A DNA stretch of 32,027 nucleotides from Methyloversatilis discipulorum (GCF_018780585.1 NZ_JADMJL010000023.1:1-32027); one strand, 5' to 3'; positions 9,479 to 17,267 are shown, counted from the stretch's first letter. The notes: generated by a model not told the origin, from the letters alone. Made by a program: numbers and translations.

Positions 9479-10222
9479 ATGCGCATCCTGTTGTCCAACG
9501 ACGACGGCTACTTTGCCCCCGGCCTCGAGGCGCTCGCCCGTGCGCTGACAGAGGTCGGTGATGTGACCGTCGTGGCCCCCGAGGCCGACCGCAGCGGCGC
9601 CAGCAATTCCCTTACGCTGGACCGCCCCCTCATCCTGCGCCGCGCGCGCAACGGTTTCTATTATGTCAATGGCACGCCGTCGGACTGCGTGCACCTGGCA
9701 GTGACCGGCATGCTCGACCATCTGCCGGACATCGTAGTGTCCGGCATCAACGACGGCGCGAACATGGGTGACGACACCATCTACTCGGGCACCGTCGCCG
9801 CCGCCACCGAGGGCTTTCTGCTCGGCGTGCCGGCCATCGCGATGTCGATGACGCGCAAGGGCAGTGCGCACTACGAAACCGCCGCCCGCATTGCCTGCGA
9901 TCTGGTGCGCCGCCTCACGGAGCGACCCTTCGCGGCGCCGGTGCTGCTCAATGTGAACGTGCCCGACCTGTCGACCGAGGAACTGAAGGGCATACAGATC
10001 ACCCGCCTGGGTCGGCGCCACAAGGCGGAGCCGGTGGTGCGCACGATCAACCCGCGCAACGAGACTGTTTACTGGGTCGGCGCCGCTGGTGCCGCGCAGG
10101 ACGCCGGTGACGGTACCGATTTCCACGCAACGGCGAACGGCTTTGCGTCGATCACGCCGCTGCAGATCGACCTCACGCACGTGGCCCAGATGGGGCAGGT
10201 CCGGGACTGGCTGGGCGCATGA
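9479..10222 (+). CDS. surE: 5'/3'-nucleotidase (stationary-phase survival protein SurE)
   Basis: Metal-dependent cytosolic phosphatase acting on nucleoside 5'- and 3'-monophosphates, induced in stationary phase. The 247 residues match the family. The N-terminal [16 protein letters not shown] provides the metal-binding Asp pair. It is followed by the SGASNSLT serine region, NGTPSDCV and [25 protein letters not shown], which contains the metal-ligand Asn. The ATG at 9479 is chosen because it opens the canonical domain. The 50 codons of open frame upstream are Arg/Pro-rich and unrelated, and no strong ribosome binding site is visible. A TATAGT at 9291-9296 may be the -10 of an operon promoter in the 220-base gap. 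Its stop overlaps the pcm start as ATGA. Confidence 0.96.
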   Translation: MRILLSNDDGYFAPGLEALARALTEVGDVTVVAPEADRSGASNSLTLDRPLILRRARNGFYYVNGTPSDCVHLAVTGMLDHLPDIVVSGINDGANMGDDTIYSGTVAAATEGFLLGVPAIAMSMTRKGSAHYETAARIACDLVRRLTERPFAAPVLLNVNVPDLSTEELKGIQITRLGRRHKAEPVVRTINPRNETVYWVGAAGAAQDAGDGTDFHATANGFASITPLQIDLTHVAQMGQVRDWLGA

Positions 10223-10875
10223 CGTCGAAGGACGAGAGCCTCGCGCTGACGCGCGCACGGGCGCGCATGGTCGATCGACTGCGTGCGTCAGGCATCCGCG
10301 ACGAGGGCGTGCTGGCGGCAATGCAGGCCATTCCGCGCCATCAGTTCGTCGAAGAGGCGCTGCGCAGCCGGGCCTACGAAGACACGGCGCTTCCGCTTGG
10401 TTATCAGCAGACCATTTCGCAGCCCTTCATCGTCGCGCGCATGATTGAACTTCTGCGCGTCGGCGGGCGTCCTCTCGGCAAGACGCTGGAGGTCGGTGCG
10501 GGTTGCGGCTATCAGGCCGCCGTACTGTCGAAGCTGGCGAAGGACGTCTACGCGGTCGAGCGCATCGCGCCGCTGCTCGAACTGGCCAAGCGCAATCTGC
10601 GTCCGCTGCGTCTGCCCAATGTGCGCCTGAAACATGCGGATGGCACCGTCGGTCTGGCTGCCGAAGCGCCCTTCGATACAATCATCGTCGCCGCGGCGGC
10701 CACCACCGTACCGATGCCGCTGCTCGAACAGCTGGCCGAAGGTGGCCGCCTCATCCTGCCGGTGGGCGCCGGCGACCAGACGCTGCGCATGATCGAGCAT
10801 CAGCCGCAGCATCGCTTTGTCGAATCGAAACTGGACGCGGTGCGCTTCGTGCCGCTCCTGCCGGGGGTTGAATGA
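10219..10875 (+). CDS. pcm: Protein-L-isoaspartate O-methyltransferase
   Basis: Repairs isoaspartyl damage in aged proteins using S-adenosylmethionine. It has 218 residues. The N-terminal helical part is followed by [19 protein letters not shown], the family substrate-site segment. SAM motif I is [17 protein letters not shown], with the acidic ribose-binding position in [39 protein letters not shown] forms the later strands. It overlaps surE and nlpD by 4 bases at each end, so the four genes surE-pcm-nlpD-rpoS are translationally linked, matching the known stationary-phase operon. Confidence 0.96.
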   Translation: MTSKDESLALTRARARMVDRLRASGIRDEGVLAAMQAIPRHQFVEEALRSRAYEDTALPLGYQQTISQPFIVARMIELLRVGGRPLGKTLEVGAGCGYQAAVLSKLAKDVYAVERIAPLLELAKRNLRPLRLPNVRLKHADGTVGLAAEAPFDTIIVAAAATTVPMPLLEQLAEGGRLILPVGAGDQTLRMIEHQPQHRFVESKLDAVRFVPLLPGVE

Positions 10876-11837
10876 ATAGAAGGCTGTGTGCGCTGTCCGT
10901 CTCGAGCCTGCTGCTGGCCGCGTGCGCCGGCACGCGTCCGGCTCCGGTCGAGGACCGCACTTCGGCGCCGGCAGTCGCGGCGACGGCTGCGCCTGCGGCG
11001 ACCGCAGCGCCGGCCGCACGTGCCGGCTTCCACATCGTGTCCAAGGGCGAAACCCTCTACAGCATCGCGCTGGAGCACGGTCAGGACTGGCGTGATCTGG
11101 TCATCTGGAACCGCATCGAGAACCCCAATCTGATCCGCATCGGTCAGGAATTGCGCGTCGCGCAGCCGGAGGGGGCGGTCGAGATACGTCCCATCGTGAC
11201 GCCGGGTGCGGTCGAGTCCCGGCCGCTTGAGCCGGCGCCGCAACAAGCGGCGGCAGCTGCTGCAACGACCGCGGAACCGGCTAACAGCACCGTGCTGAAG
11301 CGTGAGCCGCGCGGTGGCGTCGAAGCCTATTCGGAAGAGGCGCTGGCGCGCATGAAGGGGGCGCCACTGGCGGCAGCCACCGCGGCGCCGACACCGGCTG
11401 CGGCCGCGGCCGCGACGACGCCGGCAGTACCCGTCGTCGCGCCCGAGTCGTCCCGCTCGGAAGACGGTATCGAATGGAGCTGGCCGGCACAGGGCCGCAT
11501 CATCGGCCGCTTCGGTGAAGGATCGGGCAAGGGCGTGGACGTCAGCGGCAAGCTCGGCGACCCGGTGCTCGCCGCGGCCGGCGGCCGTGTCGTGTATGCG
11601 GGCGAGGCGATGCGCGGTTATGGCAAACTGGTCATCATCAAGCATGACAACACCTATCTGTCCGCGTACGCGCACAACAGCAGGATCCTGGTTCAGGAAC
11701 GCGATACGGTGAAACGCGGACAAAGGATAGCCGAGCTCGGTGACACCGATACCGAAGCCGGCAAGCCCCGGCTGCACTTCGAAATACGGCGCCAGGGCAA
11801 GCCCGTCGATCCGCTGAAGTATCTGCCACCGAGATAG
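10872..11837 (+). CDS. nlpD: LysM/M23-domain lipoprotein NlpD
   Basis: Outer-membrane lipoprotein that in E. coli activates the amidase AmiC during cell separation. The 321 residues begin with a lipoprotein signal [18 protein letters not shown] (lipobox LAAC, acylated Cys18). An Ala/Thr/Pro linker, a LysM peptidoglycan-binding domain (about 55-100, [19 protein letters not shown]) and another Ala-rich linker follow. The C-terminal LytM/M23 domain (about 205-321) ends [25 protein letters not shown]. The first zinc-ligand His of active M23 enzymes is replaced (GKGVD), as in E. coli NlpD, so it should be an activator rather than an enzyme. It ends 5 bases before rpoS. In relatives rpoS promoters lie inside nlpD, but none was identified with confidence here. 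Confidence 0.94.
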   Translation: MNRRLCALSVSSLLLAACAGTRPAPVEDRTSAPAVAATAAPAATAAPAARAGFHIVSKGETLYSIALEHGQDWRDLVIWNRIENPNLIRIGQELRVAQPEGAVEIRPIVTPGAVESRPLEPAPQQAAAAAATTAEPANSTVLKREPRGGVEAYSEEALARMKGAPLAAATAAPTPAAAAAATTPAVPVVAPESSRSEDGIEWSWPAQGRIIGRFGEGSGKGVDVSGKLGDPVLAAAGGRVVYAGEAMRGYGKLVIIKHDNTYLSAYAHNSRILVQERDTVKRGQRIAELGDTDTEAGKPRLHFEIRRQGKPVDPLKYLPPR

Positions 11838-11842
11838 CCGCC

Positions 11843-12796
11843 ATGTCCGATCTGTCGCTGCCTGATGATGCCGAACCCGTCGAGCCCATCGAGGACGACG
11901 CGGCGATCAGCGACATCGACACGCCGGAAGCGGTGGTCGAGGCGGTCGAGCCCGCCGAGGCGGAGTTCTTCGGCGACGCGACCCAGCTCTACCTGAACGA
12001 GATCGGCGCCAATCCGCTGCTGACGCCGGAAGAGGAGCTGTCGCTGTCGCGCCGCGTGCGCCTTGGCGACTTCGAGGCCCGGCAGATCATGATCGAGCGC
12101 AACCTGCGCCTGGTCGTCAATATCGCCAAGCATTACCTGAACCGCGGCATGCCGCTGCTCGATCTGGTCGAGGAGGGCAATCTCGGCCTGATCCACGCGC
12201 TGGAGAAATTCGATCCCGAGCGCGGCTTCCGTTTCTCGACCTACGCCACCTGGTGGATACGGCAGAACATCGAGCGCGCGATCATGAACCAGTCGCGCAC
12301 GATACGGCTGCCGGTACACGTGGTGAAGGAGCTGAATCAGGTGCTGCGCGCAATGCGCAGCCTGGAGTCGCGCAGCGGTGGCGACTGCTGCGCCGAGGAC
12401 ATCGCGCAGCTGCTGGCCAAGCCGGTCGAGGACGTGCGGCACATCCTGTCGTTGAACGAACACACCGCCTCGCTCGACGCGCCGCTGGACATCGACCCCT
12501 CGCTGTCCATCGGCGAATCGCTGGCCGATGACGAGCAGGACGGGCCGGACGTGCAGATCCAGAACGCCGAGATCGGCTCACTCGTACACACCTGGATTTC
12601 CCAGCTCGGCGACAAGCAGCGCACGGTGATCGAGTACCGCTACGGCATCAATGGCTGCGAGATCGCCACACTGGAAGAGCTGGCCGAGCGACTGGGCCTG
12701 ACGCGCGAGCGGGTGCGCCAGATCCAGCTCGAAGCGCTGGCGCAGCTGCGCAAGATATTGCGGCGGGCGGGGGTGTCGAGGGACGTGCTGTTGTAG
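11843..12796 (+). CDS. rpoS: RNA polymerase sigma factor RpoS (sigma-38)
   Basis: Stationary-phase/general-stress sigma factor. The 317 residues comprise an acidic N-terminal tail (1-45), region 1.2 (DATQLYLNEIGANPLLTPEEEL), region 2 with the core-binding and -10-reading segment FDPERGFRFSTYATWWIRQNIERAI, region 3 (RTIRLPVHVVKELNQV) and region 4 with the -35-reading helix-turn-helix near TLEELAERLGLTRERVRQIQLEAL. Lack of the long region 1.1 and the position after nlpD separate it from RpoD. Followed by a 470-base gap containing structured repeats that would lie in the 3' end of its transcript if no terminator intervenes. I see no T-tract terminator directly after the gene. Confidence 0.97.
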   Translation: MSDLSLPDDAEPVEPIEDDAAISDIDTPEAVVEAVEPAEAEFFGDATQLYLNEIGANPLLTPEEELSLSRRVRLGDFEARQIMIERNLRLVVNIAKHYLNRGMPLLDLVEEGNLGLIHALEKFDPERGFRFSTYATWWIRQNIERAIMNQSRTIRLPVHVVKELNQVLRAMRSLESRSGGDCCAEDIAQLLAKPVEDVRHILSLNEHTASLDAPLDIDPSLSIGESLADDEQDGPDVQIQNAEIGSLVHTWISQLGDKQRTVIEYRYGINGCEIATLEELAERLGLTRERVRQIQLEALAQLRKILRRAGVSRDVLL

Positions 12797-12826
12797 ATTC
12801 CTGAGCGGTTTTCCCGCGCTTATCCC

Positions 12827-12855
12827 TTTAGGAGCGGTCTTCTGACCGCGACAGA
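12827..12855. repeat. REP-like palindromic element after rpoS
   Basis: TTTAGGAGCGGTC-TTCT-GACCGCGACAG contains a perfect 6-bp hairpin GCGGTC/GACCGC (12834-12839 with 12844-12849). The shape TAGGAGCGG...CCGCGAC closely resembles the GTAG-headed REP sequences scattered in intergenic regions of Pseudomonas and other proteobacteria, which are mobilised by REP-associated tyrosine transposases. Only one copy is seen in the window. Confidence 0.5.
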
Positions 12856-12981
12856 GCAGCTGATTCCGCGTCGTGTCGGGTTCAAGCCACATCCGCCGCG
12901 AATCGGCAAGGGTGGCGTGGTGCGCCGCTAGACCTGGATGGCTGGAGTGCCGCCCCAGCTTGGCTGACCGGTCCTTCGGAT
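12856..12981. other. Non-coding spacer before the tandem repeats
   Basis: First part of the 470-base rpoS-fliR gap after the REP-like element. No credible reading frame or terminator is seen. A weak hairpin GCTGG/CCAGC lies around 12941-12959, and the CCCCAG-GGCTGACC text just before the first full repeat may be a decayed repeat remnant. Confidence 0.4.
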
Positions 12982-13237
12982 GCGATCACGGGTATGCCTT
13001 CTGATGATGCCTGCGCCGATCGGACCACCCCAGGGCCGGCTTTGCATGGCCGGCCCGTTCGTCAGGTGCGATCAGGGGCAGGCTTTCTGCGTATGCCCGC
13101 GCTGATCGACCACCCCAGGGCTGGCCCTGCATGGCCAGCCCGTTCAGCGGGCGCGATCACGGGGATGCCTTCTGATGATGTCCGCACCGATCAACCAACC
13201 CAGGGCCGGCTTTGCACAGCCGGCCCGTTCGTCAGGC
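12982..13237. repeat. Three tandem ~85-bp structured repeats
   Basis: Units begin GCGATCA at 12982, 13068 and 13153 (86, 85 and 85 bases). All share GATGCC-like, GATC, ACC-CCCAGGG and CCCGTTC blocks. Each has a strong 8-bp hairpin with an 8-base loop: GGGCCGGC/GCCGGCCC at 13033-13056, GGGCTGGC/GCCAGCCC at 13118-13141 and GGGCCGGC/GCCGGCCC at 13203-13226. In unit 2 the C-G pair is replaced by T-A (13122/13137), a compensatory change, while loop bases vary freely. A weaker first hairpin may form between the flanking GATC blocks of each unit (GATCAG/CTGATC in unit 2). No coding or T-tract signal is seen. Function is unknown. Confidence 0.85.
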
Positions 13238-13254
13238 GCGAAGCAGTGCTTCGC
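13238..13254 (-). terminator. Hairpin just downstream of fliR
   Basis: GCGAAGC/GCTTCGC with a 3-base loop lies 12 bases beyond the fliR stop, inside a wider TCAGG/CCTGA inverted repeat. There is no T tract on either strand, so it may be a weak or rho-assisted 3' end rather than a true intrinsic terminator. It begins with the GCG that would open a fourth repeat unit. Confidence 0.4.
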
Positions 13255-13266
13255 GAAACCCCTGAC

Positions 13267-14040
13267 TCACCCCATTGCCAGCTGCGCTACGGTGCGCAGG
13301 CCGTAGTCGAACAGTTGCTGCAGCGCCGGGGCGAAGAAGGGCATCGACAGCAGCAGCATGACGAAACCGGCGATCAGCGTGACCGGGAAGCCGATCGCGA
13401 ACAGGTTCAACGTCGGTGCGGCACGGGTCAGTATGGCCAGGGCGATGTTCACCACCAGTAGCGCCGCGATCACCGGCAGCGCGAGCATCACGCCGGCCGA
13501 GAAGATGGTGCTGCCCCAGCGCGCGATCGCCATCCATCCGTTGGCCGGGAACAGGTCGGCGCCGACCGGCCACCATTCGAAGCTGTTGCCGATCACCGCC
13601 AGCAACATCAGGTGGCCGTTGATCGACAGGAAGATGAGCATCGCGAGCAGGCCGAGAAACTCCGAAATCACCGGCGACTGCGCGGCGTTGTCCGGGTCGT
13701 AGAACATCGCGAAGCCCAGACCCATCTGCAGACCGATCAGCTCGCCCGCCAGATCGATCGCGGTAAACACGACGCGCATCGAGAAGCCGAGCGCGATGCC
13801 GATCAGCATCTGCTGCAGCAACGCGAGCAGACCCGGCCACGAACCGACGATCAGTCCCGAGGGCGGCAGCGCGGGGATCAGCGCCAGCGTCATCGCCGCG
13901 CCGAAGCCCATGCGGATGCGCGCCGGAATCGCGCGATTGCTCAGGATGGGTGCGGTCGCGATCAGCCCCATGATGCGGGCCAGCGGAAACAGGAAGCCCG
14001 CCATCCACAGGTCGAGCTGGGCGGCGGACAGATTGATCAC
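13267..14040 (-). CDS. fliR: Flagellar export gate protein FliR
   Basis: Polytopic inner-membrane component of the flagellar type III export gate, assembling with FliP and FliQ into the helical FliP5-Q4-R1 pore. The 257 residues form about six long hydrophobic helices, with the family-typical LARIMGLIATAPILSNRAIPARIRMGFG near the N terminus and MQMGLGFAMFYDPDNAAQSPVISEFL in the middle (written here as QMGLGFAMFYDP). The start is GTG at 14040, one base after the fliQ stop, giving MINLSAAQLDLW. It is the last gene of fliOPQR; flhB does not follow, and the next gene is convergent rpoS beyond a 470-base gap. Confidence 0.95.
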   Translation of the reverse strand: MINLSAAQLDLWMAGFLFPLARIMGLIATAPILSNRAIPARIRMGFGAAMTLALIPALPPSGLIVGSWPGLLALLQQMLIGIALGFSMRVVFTAIDLAGELIGLQMGLGFAMFYDPDNAAQSPVISEFLGLLAMLIFLSINGHLMLLAVIGNSFEWWPVGADLFPANGWMAIARWGSTIFSAGVMLALPVIAALLVVNIALAILTRAAPTLNLFAIGFPVTLIAGFVMLLLSMPFFAPALQQLFDYGLRTVAQLAMG

Positions 14041-14041
14041 G

Positions 14042-14311
14042 TCAGCCGATCAGCGACGGAATGGACGAGTAGAGCCGGCGGATGTAGTCGGTCATCAGCG
14101 TGATCATCCACGGCCCGGCCAGCACGATGACCAGGAACACCGCGATCAGCTTCGGGATGAAGGAAAGCGTCATTTCGTTCACCTGCGTCGCCGCCTGGAA
14201 GATGCTGACGAGCAGGCCGGTCACCAGCGCGGCGCCCAGCATCGGCGCCGAAATGATGAGCAGGATTTCGACCGCGTGGCGGCCGATGTCGACGACGGTG
14301 GTGGGGGTCAT
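14042..14311 (-). CDS. fliQ: Flagellar export gate protein FliQ
   Basis: 89-residue protein with two transmembrane helices, the second gate component wrapped around FliP. The N-terminal MTPTTVVDIGRHAVEILLIISAPML and the central ALVTGLLVSIFQAATQVNEMTLSFIPK are characteristic, and the length matches the family. A good AAGGAG precedes the ATG. It lies 13 bases after fliP and 1 base before fliR. Confidence 0.97.
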   Translation of the reverse strand: MTPTTVVDIGRHAVEILLIISAPMLGAALVTGLLVSIFQAATQVNEMTLSFIPKLIAVFLVIVLAGPWMITLMTDYIRRLYSSIPSLIG

Positions 14312-14324
14312 GGGTACGGCTCCT

Positions 14325-15077
14325 TCAGATCTGGCCGAAGCTCGACACCAGCGTGCCGAGTATCAGGTTCCAGCCATCGACCAGCACGAACAGCATGAGC
14401 TTGAACGGCAGCGACACGATGACTGGCGACATCATCATCATGCCCATCGACATCAGCACCGACGCGACCACCATGTCGATGATGATGAAAGGGATGAATA
14501 CGATGAAGCCAATCTGGAACGCCGTCTTCAGCTCCGACGTGACGTAGGCGGGCACGACCACGCGCATCGGCAGTTCTTCCTGGCTGGCCACCTTGGGCGT
14601 GTTCGACAGCCGCATGAACAGCTCGACGTCGGGCTCGCGTACCTGCTTCAGCATGAAGGCCTTCAGCGGCTTCGAGCCGATGTCCAGCGCCTGTTCGAAG
14701 GTGATGCGGTTCTCAGACAGCGGCTGGTAGGCGTTGGCATAGATCTGCTCGCCGACCGGCGCCATGATGAAGAAGGTGAGGAACATCGCCAGCCCGATCA
14801 GCACCTGGTTGGGCGGGCTGCTCTGCGTGCCGATGGCCTGGCGCATCAGCGACAGCACGATGATGATGCGGGTGAAGCTGGTCATCATCAGCAGTACCGC
14901 CGGCAGGAAGGACAGACTGGTCAGCAGCAGCAGCGTCTGTATTGACAGCGACCAGTTGGTACCGCCGCCGGGCGCCGGCGTGCTGGTCAGCGCCGGCATC
15001 GACTGCGCCAGCACCTCCGGGGCAAGTACGGCGGCGACAGCACCGGCGCCGAACAGCGGGAGCAGGCGGCGCGTCAT
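14325..15077 (-). CDS. fliP: Flagellar export gate protein FliP
   Basis: Core of the export pore. The 250 residues begin with a cleavable signal peptide (MTRRLLPLFGAGAVAAVLAPEVLAQS), as in other FliP. Four transmembrane helices follow with the signature stretches LLTSLSFLPAVLLMMTSFTRIIIVLSLMRQAIG and FIVFIPFIIIDMVVASVLMSMGMMMMSP (read in parts). Its start overlaps the fliO stop (ATGA). FliO is the assembly chaperone for FliP in relatives, consistent with the coupled translation. Confidence 0.97.
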   Translation of the reverse strand: MTRRLLPLFGAGAVAAVLAPEVLAQSMPALTSTPAPGGGTNWSLSIQTLLLLTSLSFLPAVLLMMTSFTRIIIVLSLMRQAIGTQSSPPNQVLIGLAMFLTFFIMAPVGEQIYANAYQPLSENRITFEQALDIGSKPLKAFMLKQVREPDVELFMRLSNTPKVASQEELPMRVVVPAYVTSELKTAFQIGFIVFIPFIIIDMVVASVLMSMGMMMMSPVIVSLPFKLMLFVLVDGWNLILGTLVSSFGQI

Positions 15078-15487
15078 GAGCGGGGCGCCTTCAACCGGGC
15101 GAGCAGCGCGCCGAAATCGGCGGCGGCCGGCTGTGCGCTGCTCTGCTGCAACTCACCGCGCGGCAGCGTGGCGATGCCGGTGACCGACCCGGGGGCGACA
15201 CCGACCACCAGCCAGTGGTCGCCGATTTCGAGCAGCAGCACGCGCTCGCGCGAGCCGACGGCGATGCCGCCGACCGTGCGTATCGGTGCCGGCCCCGCCA
15301 GCTTGCCGCCGGAAATGCGGCGCAGCAGCCACAGCACCGCGAACAGCGCCGCCAGCACGACGCCGAGCGCGCCCAGCATCTGGATTACCGCGCCAGCGCC
15401 GCTTGGCGGTGTCGCGGGGGCAGCCGCGTCGGCGGCGTGCATTGCGCCGCTCGATGCGAGCAACAGTAAGGCCATGCGTATCTTCAT
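15074..15487 (-). CDS. fliO: Flagellar biosynthesis protein FliO
   Basis: 137-residue bitopic membrane protein that helps FliP oligomerise. It has a signal-like N terminus (MKIRMALLLLASSGAMHA), a short Ala/Pro linker, one transmembrane helix (AVIQMLGALGVVLAALFAVLWLLRR, about 33-57) and a cytoplasmic beta-rich domain with RTVGGIAVGSRERVLLLEIGDHWLVVGVAPG, typical of FliO. This gene is poorly conserved between species, so assignment leans on this domain plus the fliP overlap. It is the first gene of the cluster, and the fliMN genes that usually precede it are absent. No clear ribosome binding site is visible, and 122 bases separate it from the Crp/Fnr gene. Confidence 0.9.
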   Translation of the reverse strand: MKIRMALLLLASSGAMHAADAAAPATPPSGAGAVIQMLGALGVVLAALFAVLWLLRRISGGKLAGPAPIRTVGGIAVGSRERVLLLEIGDHWLVVGVAPGSVTGIATLPRGELQQSSAQPAAADFGALLARLKAPRS

Positions 15488-15609
15488 GGCCGCAGGTTAA
15501 CGCGCGGGCCGCCGTGGTCAGACCGGGAATAGACCCGGTTTCGGGCGGCAATTTCTGCCGCCATGACGCGAGGGCGTGGACGCGCCTGTGGTCATCGAAT
15601 GCGCTGCGC

Positions 15610-16299
15610 TCAGCCCTCGGCCGCCAGCGCCGTCAGCGCCTCGCGCTCGCGCACCTCGATGCGGCCGCGCGTCATCGCGATCCAGTTGCGCCGCTCCCAC
15701 TGTTTCAGGATGCGGCCGACCGGTTCGCGCGTGCTGCCGAGGTCGGTGGCGATGCGACTCTGCGTGTCCTCGAGCGCTGCGCCGTCGGCCGTGCGCGCGA
15801 GCAGCAGGTCGGCCAGGCGGGCGTCGAGGCGGCGGAATTTCAGTTCGTCGAGCAGGGCGATCATGTCCGACAGCAGCCGGCCGTAGTGCTCGAACACGAA
15901 CTGGCGGAATACGTCCGAGGTGTTCAGCAGCTTGCGGAAGGTGGCGCCCGCGATCGCCACCTCGCGCAGGTCGGTTTCCGCCGTGCTGGCCGCCGGGTAG
16001 CGCGCCACGCCGAGCAGGCAGGAGGTGGTGAGTACGCAGGAGTCACCTGGACCCACGCGGTACAGCAGCACTTCGCGGCCATTGGCCGACAGCCGCTGGA
16101 TGCGTGACCAGCCTTCGATGCGCAGGATGAAGTTGTTGCAGGCGTCGCCTTCGCGGTAGCCAGTCTCGCCCGCCGACAGCCGCACCTCGAAGCTGTTGGC
16201 GAGCAGTTCCTCGCGTGCCGCCGGCTCGAGGTCGGCGAGCCGCGGGAAGTGCGTAATCCAGTCGCGCCACAGACCGGGCGCGCCGACGTATCGGCTCAT
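15610..16299 (-). CDS. Crp/Fnr-family transcriptional regulator
   Basis: 229-residue regulator with an N-terminal cyclic-nucleotide-binding-like beta roll (about 25-120), a dimerisation helix (about 125-155) and a C-terminal winged helix with DTQSRIATDLGSTREPVGRILKQWE (about 178-202). It lacks the N-terminal Fe-S cysteines of FNR but has Cys54, Cys88 and Cys94 in the beta roll (GDACNNF and DSCVLTTSCLL), so a redox or other ligand is possible. Start: an ATG at 16317 exists, but the GGAGGAGG between it and the ATG at 16299 (MSRYVG) marks the latter as the real start. It is divergent from the SoxYZ-like gene, with a candidate palindromic operator between them. Control of that gene, of itself, or both is inferred. 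Confidence 0.92.
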   Translation of the reverse strand: MSRYVGAPGLWRDWITHFPRLADLEPAAREELLANSFEVRLSAGETGYREGDACNNFILRIEGWSRIQRLSANGREVLLYRVGPGDSCVLTTSCLLGVARYPAASTAETDLREVAIAGATFRKLLNTSDVFRQFVFEHYGRLLSDMIALLDELKFRRLDARLADLLLARTADGAALEDTQSRIATDLGSTREPVGRILKQWERRNWIAMTRGRIEVREREALTALAAEG

Positions 16300-16361
16300 G
16301 ACTCCTCCTCCATCCATCTTTGTTGTTGTCGAGGGATGCTATCCCGCCGGTGCGCAGCGAA

Positions 16362-16376
16362 TGTGACTAAGTCGCA
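16362..16376. promoter_or_regulatory. Candidate Crp/Fnr-type operator between divergent genes
   Basis: TGTGAC-TAA-GTCGCA is an inverted repeat with one mismatch. The TGTGA half-site is typical of CRP-like recognition. It is centred at 16369, about 70 bases from the regulator start (16299) and 65 bases from the SoxYZ-like start (16434). Binding by the adjacent regulator is a prediction. Confidence 0.45.
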
Positions 16377-16433
16377 GATCGCCGGCACGGTGGCGCGTTC
16401 AATCGCAGTCAAACGACAACGGAGGAGACCGCC

Positions 16434-17258
16434 ATGCCCCTGAATTCCTTGCGCGCGCTGCTGTGCACCTGCGCCGCGCTGTGGCTGCTGCCGGCCGGTG
16501 CGGCCGATGAGCCGTCGTCCGACACCGAAGTCTGGCAGGGCGTGCGGGCCACGGTGTTCGCCGGACGCGAAATCGTCGAGTCGAACGAGGTGATCGAAAT
16601 CGAGGCGCCTTTCCGCGCCGAGGACGCCGCCGTGGTGCCGGTGGCGCTGCGTGCGCGGATCGACCAGACCCCGCAGCGGCACATCCGCAAGCTGTGGCTC
16701 ATCATCGACGGCAACCCGACGCCGGTGGCCGCCGCGATCACGCTGAGCCCGGAGGCAGGGCGCGCCGACATCGAAACCCGCGTCCGCGTCGAGCAGTACA
16801 CCTGGATGCGCGCGGTGGCCGAAACCAGCGACGGCAAGCTGCACGCGTCGAGCAAGTTCGTCCGCGCATCCGGCGGCTGTTCGGCGCCGGCTGGCAAGGA
16901 CTTCGAGGAGGCGATGGCGCGGCTGGGCAGACTGAAGCTCAAGGTCGAGAACGACGCCGGAAGTGCCGCGGCCGCGACGCTGATGGTGAGCCATCCCAAC
17001 CTGAACGGCATGCAGATGGACCAGGTCACCCGCCACTTCACGCCGGCCCACTTCGTGCGCCGCATCGAGGTGAGCTACGCCGGCCGCACGCTGCTGACGG
17101 CCGACGTCGACTTCGCATTGAGCGAAAACCCGCAGCTGCGCTTCCAGTTCAAGCCGCAGGAAGGTGGCGAACTGCAGGCGAAGGTGATCGACTCGAAGGA
17201 CCTCTCCTTCACCCAGACCGTCGCCGTGAAGGGCGGCGCGCTCGCCAGGTCGAAGTGA
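16434..17258 (+). CDS. Secreted SoxY-SoxZ fusion carrier (quinoprotein dehydrogenase-associated type)
   Basis: The 274-residue protein has a signal peptide (about 1-24, ending LPAGAADEP). It then joins a SoxY-like domain (about 30-150) to a SoxZ-like domain (about 165-272: LMVSHPNLNGMQMDQV, HFVRRIEVSYAGRTLLTADVDFALSENPQLRFQF). In thiosulfate oxidation SoxYZ carries sulfur intermediates on the C-terminal cysteine of a GGCGG arm. Here a single cysteine, Cys149 in ASGGCSAPAG, sits at the inter-domain junction where the SoxY arm would end. Fusions of this kind are known next to PQQ-dependent alcohol/methanol dehydrogenase genes, where their role is unclear. None is seen nearby here. GGAGGAG (16421-16427) supports the start. 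It is probably controlled by the divergent Crp/Fnr regulator. Confidence 0.85.
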   Translation: MPLNSLRALLCTCAALWLLPAGAADEPSSDTEVWQGVRATVFAGREIVESNEVIEIEAPFRAEDAAVVPVALRARIDQTPQRHIRKLWLIIDGNPTPVAAAITLSPEAGRADIETRVRVEQYTWMRAVAETSDGKLHASSKFVRASGGCSAPAGKDFEEAMARLGRLKLKVENDAGSAAAATLMVSHPNLNGMQMDQVTRHFTPAHFVRRIEVSYAGRTLLTADVDFALSENPQLRFQFKPQEGGELQAKVIDSKDLSFTQTVAVKGGALARSK

Positions 17259-17267
17259 GTCGGGCGC

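Noticed and set aside
12982-13237. CRISPR array
   Set aside because: Units are long, similar throughout and contiguous, with no unique spacers and no cas genes in the window.
12994-13461. Plus-strand frame through the tandem repeats into fliR
   Set aside because: Unit lengths of 86 and 85 shift the frame between repeats, changes favour base pairing over codons, and the frame runs antisense into fliR.
16300-16317. Earlier ATG for the Crp/Fnr regulator
   Set aside because: Those codons encode the GGAGGAGG ribosome binding site of the ATG at 16299.
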